From Chryseobacterium sp. KACC 21268 (GTDB lineage: Bacteria > Bacteroidota > Bacteroidia > Flavobacteriales > Weeksellaceae): a DNA stretch of 64,000 nt. A model generated the notes under the pieces. It ran no database searches. It was not told where the DNA came from and saw only the letters and a list, made by a program, of their open reading frames with translations. Below are positions 51,633 to 60,832 of the stretch, piece after piece. Both the position numbers and the translations under genes were made by a program. Position 1 is the first letter of the stretch, and each line of letters begins with the position of its first letter. The stretch is taken from the NCBI GenBank assembly GCA_028736075.1, contig CP117875.1, positions 992,001 to 1,056,000 on the forward strand. Direction: 5' to 3'.

Positions 51633-52661
51633 ATGTTTTCAAAAATCACAGTTCACAGAGTCGGGAATAAAATCAATGGAGAATCTTTAACGCTTTCTCA
51701 GCAGGAGCTTCAGCTGGATGAGGATATGACAGAATTGCTGGGGAATTACTTCATCAATGCTTTCAAATCTGAAGAACAGTTCCAGTTTTATAGCGATTCA
51801 TACTTGGTTAATAATCCGGTTTATAGTTCTGTGTCAGAGATTTTCGAAGACAAAGCGAAATTCCAGTGGGAATCTGAAAACATTGCCAAACATCTTTACG
51901 AAGCAGCGGAAAATCCGAGAGTTCAGGCGGGCGAGTTGTTTGTGGTTTATTTTGAAGGCGAAGTTTTCGAATCCGCAGATGGAAAAAGTGAAAAGACAGA
52001 TTCTATCGGAATTTTCAAGACTGAAAAAAGAGAAGGTTTCCTGAAAATCAATCCTCAGGACGAATCTTTTGAAATCGAAAGAGACTTCGGAATCAGCCTG
52101 TCAAAAATCGATAAAGCGGCTTTGATTTATAACAGCGAAAAAGAAAGTGGCTACGTTCTGTCCGTCATAGACAACAACAAAAACGGTGACATCTACTATT
52201 GGTTCGAAGATTTCTTGAAAGTGAAACAGCGCGACAACGAGTACTTCCACACGCAGGAAACTTTGTCCGTTTACAAAGATTTCATCACGCAGAAATTGCC
52301 TGAGGAATTTGAGGTTTCGAAAGCAGACCAAGCGGATTTTTTGAATAAGTCCATCAATTTCTTCAAAGAAAAAGAAGAGTTCAAATATGATGATTTTGTG
52401 AAGGAAGTGTTGCAGGATGACACAGTGATAGAAAGTTTTTCCAACTTCAAATCCGATTATGAGAACGATATGCAAATTTCGATTTCAGAAGATTTTCCAA
52501 TTAACAATCAGGCGGTTAAGAAGCAGCAAAGACATTTCAAATCCATCATCAAGCTCGATAAAAATTTCCACATCTACATCCACGGCGACCGCGACAAATT
52601 GGAAACCGGACAAGACGACAAAGGGAAATATTACAGATTGTATTTTGAAGAGGAAAAATAA
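51633..52661 (+). CDS. Nucleoid-associated protein (NdpA/YejK family)
   Basis: The 342-aa soluble protein matches the 37-kDa nucleoid-associated family: KITVHRVGNKINGESLTLSQ at the start, LLGNYFINAFKSEEQFQFYS, AGELFVVYFEGEVFES, GFLKINPQDESFEIERDFGI and a C-terminal IKLDKNFHIYIHGDRDKLET. YejK in E. coli binds nucleoid DNA and topoisomerase IV. A TATCTTTG box at 51606-51613 may be its -7 element, with no good -33 box. Confidence 0.85.
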   Translation: MFSKITVHRVGNKINGESLTLSQQELQLDEDMTELLGNYFINAFKSEEQFQFYSDSYLVNNPVYSSVSEIFEDKAKFQWESENIAKHLYEAAENPRVQAGELFVVYFEGEVFESADGKSEKTDSIGIFKTEKREGFLKINPQDESFEIERDFGISLSKIDKAALIYNSEKESGYVLSVIDNNKNGDIYYWFEDFLKVKQRDNEYFHTQETLSVYKDFITQKLPEEFEVSKADQADFLNKSINFFKEKEEFKYDDFVKEVLQDDTVIESFSNFKSDYENDMQISISEDFPINNQAVKKQQRHFKSIIKLDKNFHIYIHGDRDKLETGQDDKGKYYRLYFEEEK

Positions 52662-52711
52662 TTTTATTTAACATAATAATTAAAATACCAAAAAGTTCTA
52701 CCTTTGTGGCT

Positions 52712-53071
52712 ATGTTGAACAGGAGAAGTAAAACTTTCAAGAAGTTCATTTCGGTATTTTTTGCCGGGATATATCTTTTTGTGGCTTTGTTTTCTTCCCA
52801 ATTGCATAGCCACGAAGGCGAATCTTTCTTCAGAGATTCTGGTTTCAAAAAGGCAGAGAAAACTTTTTCATCCGACATTTCAAAAGGTCAATCCGGCGAT
52901 TGTCTGGCCTGTCATTTCTTGGCAACGGGCAATTCTTTGGTTCCGGAGCAGTTTTCTTTCCATTTCGAAAACCATACACACGACACACAACAAACTTTTT
53001 CTGTACAGGAAAAAATATGGTCAGCGACCAAATTCACTTTTCAACTTCGCGGTCCACCCGCCATTTCATAA
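52712..53071 (+). CDS. Small membrane or exported protein before the TonB receptor
   Basis: I choose the ATG at 52712 (MLNRRSKTFKKFISVFF), giving 119 aa with one N-terminal membrane segment. Features are QLHSHEGES, a CLACHFLATGN motif (C-x2-C-H) and a His-rich FHFENHTHD stretch. This resembles the small DUF2946-like proteins that precede metal-related TonB receptors. A TACCTTTG box at 52699-52706 ends only 5 bp before the ATG, so the transcript may have almost no leader. Metal binding is inferred from the motifs. Confidence 0.6.
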   Translation: MLNRRSKTFKKFISVFFAGIYLFVALFSSQLHSHEGESFFRDSGFKKAEKTFSSDISKGQSGDCLACHFLATGNSLVPEQFSFHFENHTHDTQQTFSVQEKIWSATKFTFQLRGPPAIS

Positions 53072-53501
53072 TTTTCATTTTTCTCAATATTCATCAGGAT
53101 TTTTGAGAGATTTTTCTTGAATTAATTAAACAAGTTTTTCAACGAGAGACAGCGTCTCGAACAATTGGTAGAATTCTAAATGTATTTGAAAACCAAAAGG
53201 TTGTAAAGAGGCAGAGCCTTGGCAATCGGTTATTCTTGAATGCTGATAGAACATAATCAACCAGAACATTGAGGTGCGAAGCTCCGGTATGTAATGTTTT
53301 TTTATGGCAACTATTCCGTCTTCCGCTCCCAAACCTAACGAAGTGGTTCGACGAAGTCAATCTTTTTACCTAGGCTTTTCCCAATGCAAAAAGGATTTCC
53401 GCTCAAGCCGGGTTGCGAGCAATTCGCTGTTCCAAAGACAGTCCCTGATTAATTCAAAATTTTCAATAGGTACACCGTACTTTTTACTTTATCAATTTAA
53501 A
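53072..53501 (+). other. Gap before the TonB receptor, with repeat-derived DNA
   Basis: No gene is supported. An open frame from 53304 runs into the receptor, but it passes through repeat DNA (AAACCTAACGAAGTGGTTCG starts at 53331) and gives no signal peptide; the receptor's true signal starts at 53502. Short blocks such as AAAAAGGATTTCCGCT recall the dispersed repeat family. Confidence 0.5.
53331..53360. repeat. 30-bp repeat, copy 1 (inverted partner at 63005-63034)
   Basis: The segment is an exact reverse complement of 63005-63034 over 30 bases, starting AAACCTAACGAAGTGG and ending ACGAAGTCAA. Both copies are intergenic and close to other repeat DNA. Confidence 0.85.
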
Positions 53502-55883
53502 ATGAAAAACATTATAAATCTGATGTTGGTCTTTTTCGGGCTAGCATTGGTATCTGCGCAGAGCCATTCCGTAGAAGGGACGGTTCAGGATTTTCACGAC
53601 AAGACAATGCTGGAAAATGCCATTGTCAAAATCGGAGCATTCACGGCGAAAACAGATAAAAAAGGAAAATTTTCTTTTCGAGACATTCCCGCAGGTTCAT
53701 ATCAGCTCGTTGCAAAGCATCCTCTCTGCGATGATTATACTGAAAATGTAAAAGTCGACAGAGATGTGCATTTGGCGATCACGCTGGAACATCACATCGA
53801 TGAGATTGAAACCGTGACCATCCACGTCGACCACAAGACCAAAGGTTCTGTGATTATGAGAACGCTCGACAAAACGGAACTCGAGAGAAATTCCACAGAA
53901 AATCTTGGAAATCTTCTTTCTCGAATTGCCGGCGTAACAGCTTTAAAAACAGGGAATAATATTTCAAAACCCGTCATCCGTGGTTTATATGGTAGCCGAA
54001 TCTCTATCTTGAACAACGGCGTGAAAATGGCCGAGCAGGAATGGGGCGTAGAACACGCACCAAATGTGGATGTCAACGATTTCGAACACGTTGACTTGGT
54101 GAAAGGCGCTTCCGCTTTGAAGTATGGGAACGAAGGCGTCGGCGGTGTCGTCGTCCTAGAACCAGCCATTTTACCAAAGAAAGATACAGTGATGGGAAGT
54201 GTACGACTTTCTGGCATTTCCAACGGTAGAGGAGGCGAGCTTGGTGCGAACGTCGCGAAAGTTTGGGAAAACCAATGGTTTGTAAAAGCTGGCGGAAGTT
54301 ATAAGAAAACCGGCGACCAGTACATCCCTCATCACACGTTGCAGAATACGGGAATGGAATTCAATTCCTTCAATTTTTCTTTTGGAAAACATAGTTTTTT
54401 GCAAGGTTTTGATGTGTCGTACAGTGGCATCAATCAGGAATTTGGAATTTACAGAGGTGCGCATTTGGCGAGTCCGGAGGATTTTTACAATGCGGTCAAC
54501 TTTGGACAGCCTTTTTATCTTGACAATTTCACGTATGATATTGATAATCCAAAACAGGAAGTCGCGCATCACATTGCAAAACTTTCGGCGTACAGACGTT
54601 TTGCGGATTTTGGTAAACTGACTTTTCAATACAGTTTTCAATTGAACCGCAGAAAAGAGTACGATATCAGACGAGGCGAGTTGAGCAATATTCCATCAAT
54701 GGATTTGAGGTTGATCACCCATTCTGCCAGTTTGGTACATTTGATCGAGCGTTCGGATTGGAGTTTAGAAAGCGGAATCTCAGGAACTTTCCAAGATAAT
54801 TTTCCAAATCCAGCAACCAAAGCGAGACGTTTGATTCCTGATTATTATCGATATGATGCGGGCGCGTTTTCGGTTTTCAAATATCGATTCAATTCGAAGT
54901 TGAATGCAGAAGCGGCGGTTCGATATGACTTCAGCAGATATGACGCTTATAAATATTATGATTCGGATAAATGGAATGCCAATTACGCAGACATTTTTCC
55001 AGAGTTTTTTGTGAATGAATCTGGAAGTAGGATTTTGACAAGACCAATTCTGGATTATCATAATTTCTCAGCGAATGTCGGGTTGGATTATAAACCAATT
55101 CAGAATTTTGAAGTGAAGTTAAATCTCTCCAGAGCAGACAGAACGCCAAATGCGGCGGAATTGTTTTCTGACGGATTGCACCACTCAGCAGCTGTGATGG
55201 AAGAGGGAAACCTTAATATCAAAAAAGAAACGGTTTATAATGTGAATCTTTCCTTGGCAGGTCATTTCGATGTGTTGAAAGGCCTTCATATCGAGGCAAA
55301 TCCTTATGTGATGATGTCTGATAATTTCGTCAACCAGATTCCAACAAGTGTTCTGAATACAAATCGAGGTGTTTTTCCGGTTTGGACCTATCAGCAGATC
55401 AAAGCGAGAATCTATGGTGTGGATGCAGATGCGGAACTTTCGATTTTGCATAATTTGAAATGGAAATCGGGATTCAGTATTTTGAGAGGTGACGATCTTT
55501 CGAATAATGAACCTTTGATTTTGATGATGCCAGCAAAACTTCGAAATTCAATTGAACTTAATCTTTACAAACCCAAAAATTTCTACGTCAGTCTTGAGAA
55601 CGAAAATACCTTCAAACAAAATCGTTTTCCAATCAGAAATCTTCCGGTGACTTTCATCAAAGACGGTGTTGAAAGAAATGAGATTGTCGATTTCAGTTCT
55701 ACGCCGGCTTCGTTTACATTATTTCACGCTTCTGTTGGAGCAGACTTATTCAAAAATCTGAATTTTAATTTCAGGATCAACAACATTTTTAACACAGAGT
55801 ACAGAGAATATTTGAACAGACTCAGATATTATATGTTCGAACCAGGAAGAAATTTCGTGGTGACTCTCAAATACAATTTTTAA
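53502..55883 (+). CDS. TonB-dependent receptor with carboxypeptidase-like domain
   Basis: The start at 53502 (MKNIINLMLVFFGLALVSAQ) gives a proper signal peptide and 793 aa. Residues about 22-105 form the carboxypeptidase-regulatory-like domain usual in Bacteroidota receptors. The plug (about 125-240) has SILNNGVKMAEQEWGVEH and LVKGASALKYGNEGVGGVV, and the rest is the beta barrel ending in GRNFVVTLKYNF with C-terminal Phe. The ligand is probably a metal or metal chelate: the gene before it has Cys/His motifs and the gene after encodes a His-rich lipoprotein. It takes up its ligand through the outer membrane with TonB energy. Confidence 0.9.
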   Translation: MKNIINLMLVFFGLALVSAQSHSVEGTVQDFHDKTMLENAIVKIGAFTAKTDKKGKFSFRDIPAGSYQLVAKHPLCDDYTENVKVDRDVHLAITLEHHIDEIETVTIHVDHKTKGSVIMRTLDKTELERNSTENLGNLLSRIAGVTALKTGNNISKPVIRGLYGSRISILNNGVKMAEQEWGVEHAPNVDVNDFEHVDLVKGASALKYGNEGVGGVVVLEPAILPKKDTVMGSVRLSGISNGRGGELGANVAKVWENQWFVKAGGSYKKTGDQYIPHHTLQNTGMEFNSFNFSFGKHSFLQGFDVSYSGINQEFGIYRGAHLASPEDFYNAVNFGQPFYLDNFTYDIDNPKQEVAHHIAKLSAYRRFADFGKLTFQYSFQLNRRKEYDIRRGELSNIPSMDLRLITHSASLVHLIERSDWSLESGISGTFQDNFPNPATKARRLIPDYYRYDAGAFSVFKYRFNSKLNAEAAVRYDFSRYDAYKYYDSDKWNANYADIFPEFFVNESGSRILTRPILDYHNFSANVGLDYKPIQNFEVKLNLSRADRTPNAAELFSDGLHHSAAVMEEGNLNIKKETVYNVNLSLAGHFDVLKGLHIEANPYVMMSDNFVNQIPTSVLNTNRGVFPVWTYQQIKARIYGVDADAELSILHNLKWKSGFSILRGDDLSNNEPLILMMPAKLRNSIELNLYKPKNFYVSLENENTFKQNRFPIRNLPVTFIKDGVERNEIVDFSSTPASFTLFHASVGADLFKNLNFNFRINNIFNTEYREYLNRLRYYMFEPGRNFVVTLKYNF

Positions 55884-55910
55884 TTACAACAACTTAAAAT
55901 TTAAATCAAA

Positions 55911-56471
55911 ATGAAAAAATTCATCAATATTACATTAGTCCTTTTAGTCTCACTTTTTATCTTCTCTTGTAGAAACGACGACGACGCAGTTCCGGAAGAT
56001 GTGCACGAGCACGACGAGATCGGGAAAGTGGTTTTGACTTTGACCAACAAAAATAATGCTTCGGATGTTCAAACTGTGAACGTGATTTCTGGCGTGGCAG
56101 ACGGACATTTGCATTTGCATGCTGGCGATACTTATTCCGCGGTTTTGGATTTCCAGATCAAGCACGACGATCATTACCATTCTTCTGAAGAAATCGAGGA
56201 AGAGAAAGATCATCATTTCATCACTTTTGCACCAGCCAATGCAGACATTGTTGTTTTGAGATCTGCGAACGACATTGTTAGAACAGACGGACAAAGATTG
56301 GGTCTGAGAACAGAGTGGACGGTTAATTCTGCACAATCTACTGGAAAAATGAATATCAAATTAATTCACGGTCCAGCGACTGTTAATCAAAACTATCCAT
56401 CGGCAACTAATCAGTTAGGGCAAACAACTGGTGGAGAAACAGATGTTGATATTACAGTGGATGCACATTAA
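55911..56471 (+). CDS. His-rich lipoprotein next to the TonB receptor
   Basis: The 186-aa protein has a lipoprotein signal (MKKFINITLVLLVSLFIFSC; Cys20). It is rich in His and Asp: EDVHEHDEIG, GVADGHLHLHAGDTY, IKHDDHYHSSEEIE and KDHHFITF. These clusters are typical of metal-binding surface lipoproteins. It starts 28 bp after the TonB receptor, so it is probably its partner in metal capture. The metal cannot be read; zinc or copper would fit. Confidence 0.72.
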   Translation: MKKFINITLVLLVSLFIFSCRNDDDAVPEDVHEHDEIGKVVLTLTNKNNASDVQTVNVISGVADGHLHLHAGDTYSAVLDFQIKHDDHYHSSEEIEEEKDHHFITFAPANADIVVLRSANDIVRTDGQRLGLRTEWTVNSAQSTGKMNIKLIHGPATVNQNYPSATNQLGQTTGGETDVDITVDAH

Positions 56472-56496
56472 TCCAATATTTCATATTAATATTGAA

Positions 56497-56532
56497 AATA
56501 AAGATGTCTTTTTTAAGGCATCTTTATTTTTT
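56497..56532 (+). terminator. Terminator after the His-rich lipoprotein gene
   Basis: AAATAAAGATG pairs with CATCTTTATTT around an 11-nt loop with a T-run. Confidence 0.8.
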
Positions 56533-56578
56533 AATGAAACTTTATGATTTTTTATAAAAACCGTGCGTGTATTTAATT

Positions 56579-56608
56579 TTGAAGTTCCTTATAATTTGAC
56601 TACTTTTG
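56579..56608 (+). promoter_or_regulatory. Promoter of tig
   Basis: TTG at 56579-56581, 19 bp, then TACTTTTG at 56601-56608; the ATG of tig is 20 bp further on. It matches the flavobacterial promoter consensus well. Confidence 0.7.
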
Positions 56609-56628
56609 CAACCTAAAAATTTCAATTA

Positions 56629-57963
56629 ATGAACGTTACAGCTACAAACCATGACGATGTAAGTGCATTGCTTACGGTAACATTGGAAAAATCTGATTAT
56701 AAAGAAAAAGTTGAAAAGCAACTACTAAACTATGCAAAGAATGCACAAGTTCCTGGATTCAGAAAAGGGAAAGTGCCATTGAGCATGGTTAAAAAACAAT
56801 ATGAAGCTGGCATCGCTTTCGAAGAGATCAACAAACAGGTTTCTGAAGCGTTGAACGGTTATGTAAGTGAGAACAAACTTAGATTGGTAGGTCAGCCAGT
56901 TCCTCAACCAGTAAACGATTTCGATCACAATGCAGAATCTTTATCTGTAGCTTTCGAAGTTGGATACGAGCCGGAATTCTCTGTTGATCTTGCTAAATAT
57001 GAAGCGCCTCATTACAAAGTAGAAGCTTCTGACAAAGAAATCTCTACAAGTGTAGAAAATATGCAAAAGCGTTTTGCAGAGAGAGTTCCGGAAGAAAAAA
57101 TCGGAAAGGATTCTTACGTCGCTTTAGAAGTTTCTCAAGTTGTAGAAGAAGGTGCAGAAGGCGAGCACAACCACGCTCCAAAAAACGTAACGATTTCTAA
57201 AGATCAGAAAGAAGCTTACGATTTGGTGAAAAAATTGAAAAAAGACGAATCTGTAAAAGTTTCTAAAGAAGATCTTGCTTCTAAAGAAGAATTGGCAAAA
57301 CAACTAGGTTTTTCTAAAGAAGAAGCAGAACACCTTCACCACAACGAGGTAGAAGTAACTGTAAAAGATATCTACGGATTGAATTTGGCAGAACTTGACC
57401 AAGAATTGTTCGACAAAGTTTATGGTAAAGACGTGATCACGACTGAAGAAGAATTGAAAGCAAGAGTGAAAACTGAATTGGACGAATACTTCCAGCAAAA
57501 TGCTGATGTTCATTTCGTAAATAAGATCCTTCAGCAAGTTAATGAGAAAGAAGAGATCAAATTACCTGAGGCATTCTTGATCAAATGGTTGTTGTTCTCT
57601 AACCAAAACATCACTTCTGAGGAGCAGGCAAAAGAAATCCTTGAAAACGAGAAAAACATTATCAAAGGTCAGATCCTAGAAGGAAAATTGATGAACGATA
57701 ATGATATCCAGTTGGATTATGCTGAGGTTCTAGGACAAGCTGAGCAGTTGGTAAGAAACCAATTGGCAATCTACGGAATCCACCACTTGGGTGACGATGA
57801 GGTTCAGAGATATGCAGCAGAAATGTTGAAAGACGAAAACCAAGTAAGACAGATCTCTTCTGAAGTTGCTATGGCAAAATTGAAAGATGTGATCTTGGAA
57901 AAATCTAAGAAAACAGAAACTGTGATCTCTCACGACGAGTTTCTTGAAGAATTGAAGAAATAA
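56629..57963 (+). CDS. tig: Trigger factor
   Basis: The 444-aa protein has the ribosome-binding signature PGFRKGKVPLSMVKKQYE at about residues 44-62, flanked by the N-terminal beta-alpha domain (MNVTATNHDDVSALLTVTLE). The middle region keeps the FKBP-position but looks reduced and contains an acidic/His segment (GAEGEHNHAPKNV). The C-terminal helical chaperone domain continues to the end (LEKSKKTETVISHDEFLEEL). Trigger factor meets nascent chains at the ribosome exit tunnel. It has its own promoter and a perfect hairpin terminator. Confidence 0.95.
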   Translation: MNVTATNHDDVSALLTVTLEKSDYKEKVEKQLLNYAKNAQVPGFRKGKVPLSMVKKQYEAGIAFEEINKQVSEALNGYVSENKLRLVGQPVPQPVNDFDHNAESLSVAFEVGYEPEFSVDLAKYEAPHYKVEASDKEISTSVENMQKRFAERVPEEKIGKDSYVALEVSQVVEEGAEGEHNHAPKNVTISKDQKEAYDLVKKLKKDESVKVSKEDLASKEELAKQLGFSKEEAEHLHHNEVEVTVKDIYGLNLAELDQELFDKVYGKDVITTEEELKARVKTELDEYFQQNADVHFVNKILQQVNEKEEIKLPEAFLIKWLLFSNQNITSEEQAKEILENEKNIIKGQILEGKLMNDNDIQLDYAEVLGQAEQLVRNQLAIYGIHHLGDDEVQRYAAEMLKDENQVRQISSEVAMAKLKDVILEKSKKTETVISHDEFLEELKK

Positions 57964-57984
57964 TTTTCCTCGAAAATATATTGA

Positions 57985-58015
57985 AAAACGCTCCAAATAT
58001 TTGGAGCGTTTTTTA
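57985..58015. terminator. Bidirectional terminator after tig
   Basis: AACGCTCCAAA is perfectly complementary to TTTGGAGCGTT with only a 4-nt loop, flanked by A-runs and T-runs, and serves the convergent DUF4269 gene as well. Confidence 0.9.
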
Positions 58016-58534
58016 TTTTCTATAATTCAAAAGTTCGACGTAAGGATCTCCGCTTAACCCTAACAATTTGGCGAATGCAGGTTCGGTTTTCAAACCAAGT
58101 CCTTTTAGTTCAATGATTTTCCTTCGAAATTCGTGACCTTCTTTTTCCAAAATGTCAAACTCCTTCTTCATATGCAAATAAGAATTTTGAAGATGAGTCG
58201 GTTGGTTTTGGGCAAATAGCTCCACAGGAAATTCTTCCAGTTGGAATTTGCAGATCAGAGATTCTATTTCATTGATTTCAATCAAATTAATGCTGAATTG
58301 CTCTTGGTTCTGAAATTCAATGGTCAATAATGTCTTTAAAGTGTCAAAATCACTAGTTTCCAAAATGATATCAAGGTCACTTCCATCGATATTGATTCCA
58401 ATCGGAAAAGTTCCCGCAAGAATAGGATTGTAAGTTTTAAGTTTTTGAAAGATTTGATGGTTTTCTAAAACCTGAAATATTCTTTTCTGGATATCAGACC
58501 CTATTTTCAAATAGTCCAAAGTTAGAAAGTCCAT
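58013..58534 (-). CDS. DUF4269 domain protein (nucleotidyltransferase-like)
   Basis: The 173-aa protein has the nucleotidyltransferase-like motif LAGTFPIGINIDGSDLDIIL (G-[ST]-x9-D-x-D), typical of DUF4269, then ELFAQNQPTHLQNSYLHMKK and a final KLLGLSGDPYVELLNYRK. DUF4269 proteins are small and lack known substrates. The signature Asp pair is intact, so nucleotide transfer is possible. It converges on tig and is followed upstream by a short repeat pair and the M23 gene. Confidence 0.83.
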   Translation of the reverse strand: MDFLTLDYLKIGSDIQKRIFQVLENHQIFQKLKTYNPILAGTFPIGINIDGSDLDIILETSDFDTLKTLLTIEFQNQEQFSINLIEINEIESLICKFQLEEFPVELFAQNQPTHLQNSYLHMKKEFDILEKEGHEFRRKIIELKGLGLKTEPAFAKLLGLSGDPYVELLNYRK

Positions 58535-58552
58535 TGATGCTAATTTTTATTT

Positions 58553-58605
58553 TGTCAGTCTGAGGCTCTCGAAACTTCCCAAGCTGTCAGTCTGAGGCTC
58601 TCGAA
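58553..58605. repeat. Tandem 21-bp direct repeat
   Basis: TGTCAGTCTGAGGCTCTCGA occurs at 58553 and again at 58585 (32 bp apart) in the gap upstream of the DUF4269 gene and behind the M23 peptidase gene. Confidence 0.8.
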
Positions 58606-58616
58606 GACATATTAAA

Positions 58617-59504
58617 TTAAAAATTCAAAAACAACCTCGGATTGATCGGCTGATTGTTTTTATGAACTTCATAATGAAGATGAGGTCCCGTTGAGCGTCC
58701 GGTATTGCCAGATTTTGCGATGATCTGTCCAACTTTTACTCTATCATTGGTTTCGACTAATATCTCCGAGAGATGCCCGTAAAGCGTTGCCAAACCATTG
58801 CCGTGTTCGATGATGACACAGTTGCCATAACCGCCTTTCACGCCAGCGAAGATCACTTTCCCAGATGCAGCGCCTTTTACAGGACTTCCGTAAGCTACCG
58901 CAACGTCCAGACCTTTGTGAAACTGCATTTGGTCTTTTTCAGCTGGTGCGTTGCTGGATGCGTTTTTATCTTCTTTTACAATCGCTTGTCTTTTGATGAC
59001 ATTTCCAAGGCTGTCTTTTTCTTCGGAAATATTGGATGTGTTTTCTGTTTTTGAAGGGTCAACTTTCGGCGGAATTGGATTTTTTCTGATTCCAAAGTTA
59101 GAAGAGATGTAGCCGTCGGTCGGGATTCCCAATGGAACTTGTTGTAACTTTTGTTCCAGGTCGATCAGATATTGGCTGTATCGGTTACTAACTTTTGCCA
59201 GATAAACCTCGTTTTGAAGACTGTCCTGCGCTAGTTTTTCAATTCTGAGGTCTGAGACGTTTTTTGATTTCAAGAATCCATCGATGCTCCTGATGCTTTG
59301 GTCTACAACTGCAAGATCTGTTTTCAGTTGAAGGTGATCGATGCTGTCCTTCTCATTATTGATCTTCACAAGGTTGACTTCGTAAACTTTGTCATCGGCA
59401 CCATTGTATAATTTGGCGATGATCAAAGCCTGAACAAAGCAAGCAATCAATAGCAGGATGAGAACTATGTTTTTTTTCTTTTTCGATTTAAGAAATTGGA
59501 CCAT
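58617..59504 (-). CDS. M23 family metallopeptidase with membrane anchor
   Basis: The 295-aa protein has one N-terminal membrane segment (about residues 12-30, KNIVLILLLIACFVQALIIA), a helical region with coiled-coil character (35-130), then a LytM/M23 peptidase domain at the end. Zinc ligands and signatures: QFHKGLDVAVAYGSPVKGAA (HxxxD), VIIEHGNGLATLYGHLSEIL and TGRSTGPHLHYEVHKNNQPI (HLHYE). Such proteins cleave peptidoglycan cross-links or activate amidases near the division site or the envelope. A long variable insert of polar residues (150-190) sits in front of the active site. Confidence 0.9.
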   Translation of the reverse strand: MVQFLKSKKKKNIVLILLLIACFVQALIIAKLYNGADDKVYEVNLVKINNEKDSIDHLQLKTDLAVVDQSIRSIDGFLKSKNVSDLRIEKLAQDSLQNEVYLAKVSNRYSQYLIDLEQKLQQVPLGIPTDGYISSNFGIRKNPIPPKVDPSKTENTSNISEEKDSLGNVIKRQAIVKEDKNASSNAPAEKDQMQFHKGLDVAVAYGSPVKGAASGKVIFAGVKGGYGNCVIIEHGNGLATLYGHLSEILVETNDRVKVGQIIAKSGNTGRSTGPHLHYEVHKNNQPINPRLFLNF

Positions 59505-59713
59505 TAATTTATTTTTAAAATGGACTGCAAAAGTAAGAAAATTTTATTTTTATCAATGTTAATCGGTATTATGAATGTAAATTAGATTAATAAAAGTTAA
59601 TTATTCTTAAAATATTGTAAAATGGAATTTAGATTTAGGTAAATTCACAAATTACATTAGATTTGTAATCTTGGAAAGTTATAGATATTTACAAATGAAA
59701 ATGCAGATCAAGA

Positions 59714-60730
59714 ATGACTAAGAAATCGACTAAATCATCTAAAAATGTACGTGTGGGCGTTTTGGGAAGCGGAAGTTTTGCGACGGCCATTGTAAAAATG
59801 CTTGCAGAAAACTGTAAAACCGTTAACTGGTGCGTCCGAAACGAATTCGTGAAAGGTGCCATAGAACAGCGCGGACACAATCCAACTTACCTGACAACGG
59901 TTTCCTTCAACTTAAAAAAACTTCAAATTACCACAGATATCAACGAGTTGGTTTCCAATTGTGATGTGATTATTTTGGCAGTTCCTTCCATCTATCTAGC
60001 AGAATCGATGGAAAAACTGACTTGCGATTATCAGGACAAATTATTCTGTTCTGCCATCAAAGGGATTGTTCCGAAACATAATGACATTGTTGCGCATTAT
60101 CTAAAAGACCAATTCAAAATCGGATTCAAAAATCAGGCGGTGATTGCTGGACCTTGTCACGCGGAGGAAGTCGCGATGGAGCGATTGTCTTATTTGACGG
60201 TTGCTGTGGCAGGACAAGATGATGCTGATGTTCTGAAAAGCGTTTTGTCCTCTTATTATATTAAGGTCAATACAAGTTGTGATATTCTCGGAAACGAATA
60301 TTCTGCGATTCTGAAAAATATTTATGCGATAGGAGCTGGGATTGCAAGCGGTTTGGGCTATGGAGACAACTTCATCGCCGTCTATGTTTCCAACGCCATT
60401 CGTGAAATGGAAATTTTCCTGGAGTCTATTTATCCTGAGAAAAGAGATGTGAATGAGAGCGCGTATTTAGGCGATTTAATTGTGACTGCTTATTCATTAT
60501 TCTCAAGAAACAGAAACCTTGGAAACTTGATTGGTAAAGGTTATACGGTAAAATCTGCCATCCAGTCGATGAGTATGGTTGCGGAAGGTTATTATGCAAC
60601 GAAAGGGATTTACTCCATTTGCGAGGAGAAGAAGCTGAAACTGCCGATTATCAATGCCGTTTATGATATTCTTTACGAAGGAAAAAATGCGGAGAAACAA
60701 TTTGCAAAACTCACAGAGAAACTGACTTAG
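59714..60730 (+). CDS. gpsA: Glycerol-3-phosphate dehydrogenase [NAD(P)+]
   Basis: The 338-aa protein has the Rossmann motif VGVLGSGSFATAIVKMLAE (G-x-G-x-x-A), an AGPCHAEEVAMERLSYLTVA block in place of the usual GPSFAxE signature, and catalytic region EYSAILKNIYAIGAGIASGL (Lys in LKNIYA), then NRNLGNLIGKGYTVKSAIQ. It makes sn-glycerol-3-phosphate for phospholipids. A TAGATTTG box lies at 59658-59665 upstream, with no good -33 element. It is followed after 100 bp by a DUF1232 gene. Confidence 0.93.
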   Translation: MTKKSTKSSKNVRVGVLGSGSFATAIVKMLAENCKTVNWCVRNEFVKGAIEQRGHNPTYLTTVSFNLKKLQITTDINELVSNCDVIILAVPSIYLAESMEKLTCDYQDKLFCSAIKGIVPKHNDIVAHYLKDQFKIGFKNQAVIAGPCHAEEVAMERLSYLTVAVAGQDDADVLKSVLSSYYIKVNTSCDILGNEYSAILKNIYAIGAGIASGLGYGDNFIAVYVSNAIREMEIFLESIYPEKRDVNESAYLGDLIVTAYSLFSRNRNLGNLIGKGYTVKSAIQSMSMVAEGYYATKGIYSICEEKKLKLPIINAVYDILYEGKNAEKQFAKLTEKLT

Positions 60731-60832
60731 TATTAATGATTTAATTAACAAAACATTACAATTTTCTATGGATTGATTGGAATAGAATTTGTAAATATTG
60801 CTCCGTTAAAGTAACAAACACAAAAAACAATA

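Noticed and set aside
53304-53501. N-terminal extension of the TonB receptor
   Set aside because: It passes through repeat DNA, and a clear signal peptide begins at 53502.
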